Source: Paenibacillus sp. MAEPY2 (lineage in GTDB: Bacteria; Bacillota; Bacilli; Paenibacillales; Paenibacillaceae). From it: a DNA stretch of 64,000 nt. The notes under the pieces are model-generated. The model was not told the DNA's origin, made no database searches, and was given only the letters and a program-made list of their open reading frames with translations. How positions within the stretch are numbered: position 1 is the stretch's first letter; each line of letters starts with the position of its first letter. Of the stretch, positions 63,239-64,000 are shown in pieces. The position numbers were made by a program, and so were the translations under genes. The DNA lies in contig NZ_AWUK01000004.1 of the NCBI RefSeq assembly GCF_000499205.1, positions 124,001-188,000 of the forward strand, written 5' to 3'.

Positions 63239-63901
63239 CTATTTTCGGCCGTAATCTGCCTTGATTTCGCCCCACTGCTTGGTCTGCCATTTTAGCACTT
63301 TATTGCTGTACGTATTCGTTCGGAGCCACTGCTCTGCACGGTCAATCATCAGCCAAATCTCTTCCGTGGAAGCATCCCTTGCGAGTGTCGTGGACACCGC
63401 TTTTTGCTTTAACCATTTCATCGCATTGACAGAGTCCGTATAGACTGTCTTGGTGCTTCCCTCTTTTTTCAGATATGCCAAGGCATGTACGATGGCCAGA
63501 AATTCACCAAGGTTGTTTGTACCTTTGGAGATTGGCCCAACGGAGAAAATAATCTCACCCGTGCGGGTATCTACGCCTTTATATTCCACCGGCCCTGGAT
63601 TCCCGCGCGTACCCACATCAACCGAGATGCTGTCATAGTCGATTTCTGCAGAGGTCTCCATGCCTGCGCTTCTTCCGCTACTGCCAGACTTCGTCTTCGA
63701 TGCACTGCCTGATCCGCTTGCTCCCGTACCCCAGTTTCCTTTCCATCCCGCACGATACGCCTCTTCGGCAGCAGCTTTCGATTCATACGATTTATATTTT
63801 GCTCCGGTAAAATGATCCGTCTGTGCTTTGCATTCCGCCCATGTGCTGTATATCCCAGGCTGCTTTCCTGCCCAAACGACATAGTATTTCTGCTTTGCCA
63901 A
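63239..63901 (-). CDS. Ribonuclease H with N-terminal RNA/DNA-hybrid-binding domain
   Basis: 220 residues. Residues about 3-45 form the RNase H1 N-terminal (viroplasmin-like) hybrid-binding domain: YYVVWAGKQPGIYSTWAEC and GAKYKSYESKAAAEEAY. A Gly/Ser/Lys linker follows (about 50-85). The catalytic domain has Asp in SVDVGTRG, Glu in NNLGEFLAI, Asp in YTDSVNAMKWL and a last Asp near KADYGRK, giving the DEDD set. It removes RNA from RNA-DNA hybrids. Probable TTG start nine bases after AAGGAG. Confidence 0.9.
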   Translation of the reverse strand: MAKQKYYVVWAGKQPGIYSTWAECKAQTDHFTGAKYKSYESKAAAEEAYRAGWKGNWGTGASGSGSASKTKSGSSGRSAGMETSAEIDYDSISVDVGTRGNPGPVEYKGVDTRTGEIIFSVGPISKGTNNLGEFLAIVHALAYLKKEGSTKTVYTDSVNAMKWLKQKAVSTTLARDASTEEIWLMIDRAEQWLRTNTYSNKVLKWQTKQWGEIKADYGRK

Positions 63902-63962
63902 TATGACCCGCTCCTTCATCTGCTGCTTTCAATTCCTTATTGTAAACGATGGGGAGGTGAGA

Positions 63963-64000
63963 TTGAAAGGAGTGGATTCATCTTGTTCCTATTGTTCCTA
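63963..64000 (+). CDS. Possible start of a gene running off the window
   Basis: GGGGAGGTGA (63951-63960) is a near-perfect ribosome site, followed by TTG AAA GGA GTG and nine more open codons to the window edge. GTG at 63957 or 63972 in the same frame could also start. Too short to identify. Confidence 0.3.
   Translation, partial: MKGVDSSCSYCS

Noticed and set aside
1..64000. tRNA, rRNA, CRISPR arrays, insertion sequences, prophage
   Set aside because: No cloverleaf, rRNA-like, spaced-repeat or transposase/integrase coding pattern was seen in any part.

Overview
The window reads as a chromosomal segment of an endospore-forming Firmicute, most likely a Paenibacillus. It carries sporulation and germination genes (spoIIP, gpr, spoVAC-D-E, yqxA), the comE competence locus, and the Bacillales block yqeG-yqeH-aroE-yqeI-nadD-yqeK-rsfS with yqeM. 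It also has YesMN-type two-component/ABC sugar modules and stalk-domain envelope proteins that are typical of Paenibacillus. The genus is inferred from gene order and protein style; no rRNA or tRNA gene is visible.

Layout. 1-8.6 kb is a core block: a GNAT acetyltransferase, hemW, lepA, yqxA, spoIIP and gpr on the minus strand, rpsT on the plus strand, then holA. At the left edge, a minus-strand promoter followed by a TTAGCA end suggests a CIRCE-controlled hrcA operon just outside. 8.9-10.7 kb is an ECF sigma factor with its zinc anti-sigma factor and a probable autoregulated promoter. 11-13.5 kb holds a small unknown protein and a large exported RCC1/Ig/stalk protein. 13.6-18.9 kb is the competence locus comEC-comEB-comEA with divergent comER. 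leuS follows with a leucine T-box leader and strong promoter, then a gene relic. 21.9-28.2 kb is the yqeG-to-yqeM housekeeping cluster plus cvfB. 28.3-32.7 kb is a MoxR/DUF58/transglutaminase operon, and 33-34.8 kb the spoVA operon.

35-38 kb contains an M42 aminopeptidase, two very small membrane-protein genes missed by length cut-offs, an unknown 105-residue protein and a YdjM-like membrane protein. 38.2-41.9 kb is nirBDC (assimilatory-type NADH nitrite reductase and nitrite channel). Its FNR box is centred 41.5 bp before a predicted start site, so the operon is probably switched on without oxygen. 42-48.7 kb holds a YfbR-like HD phosphohydrolase, then a YesM/YesN two-component pair divergent from an ABC sugar importer with a consensus cre site between them. 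48.8-50.3 kb is a ywnA/ywnB-like redox pair with striking palindromic operators. 50.5-51.9 kb has a palindromic intergenic element, a KptA RNA 2'-phosphotransferase and an Imm48-like protein.

The best candidate for an under-described system is the minus-strand operon at 52-60.8 kb: sugar-binding lipoprotein, two permeases, a DUF4127 protein of unknown function, NanE (ManNAc-6-P epimerase), an RpiR-type regulator, a ROK kinase and an FAD-dependent oxidoreductase. It looks like a complete import-to-metabolism route for an N-acetylmannosamine-related compound in which two steps (DUF4127 and the flavoenzyme) have no assigned chemistry; no sialic acid lyase is present. The window ends with an orphan Ser/Thr kinase, an alpha/beta hydrolase and a two-domain RNase H.
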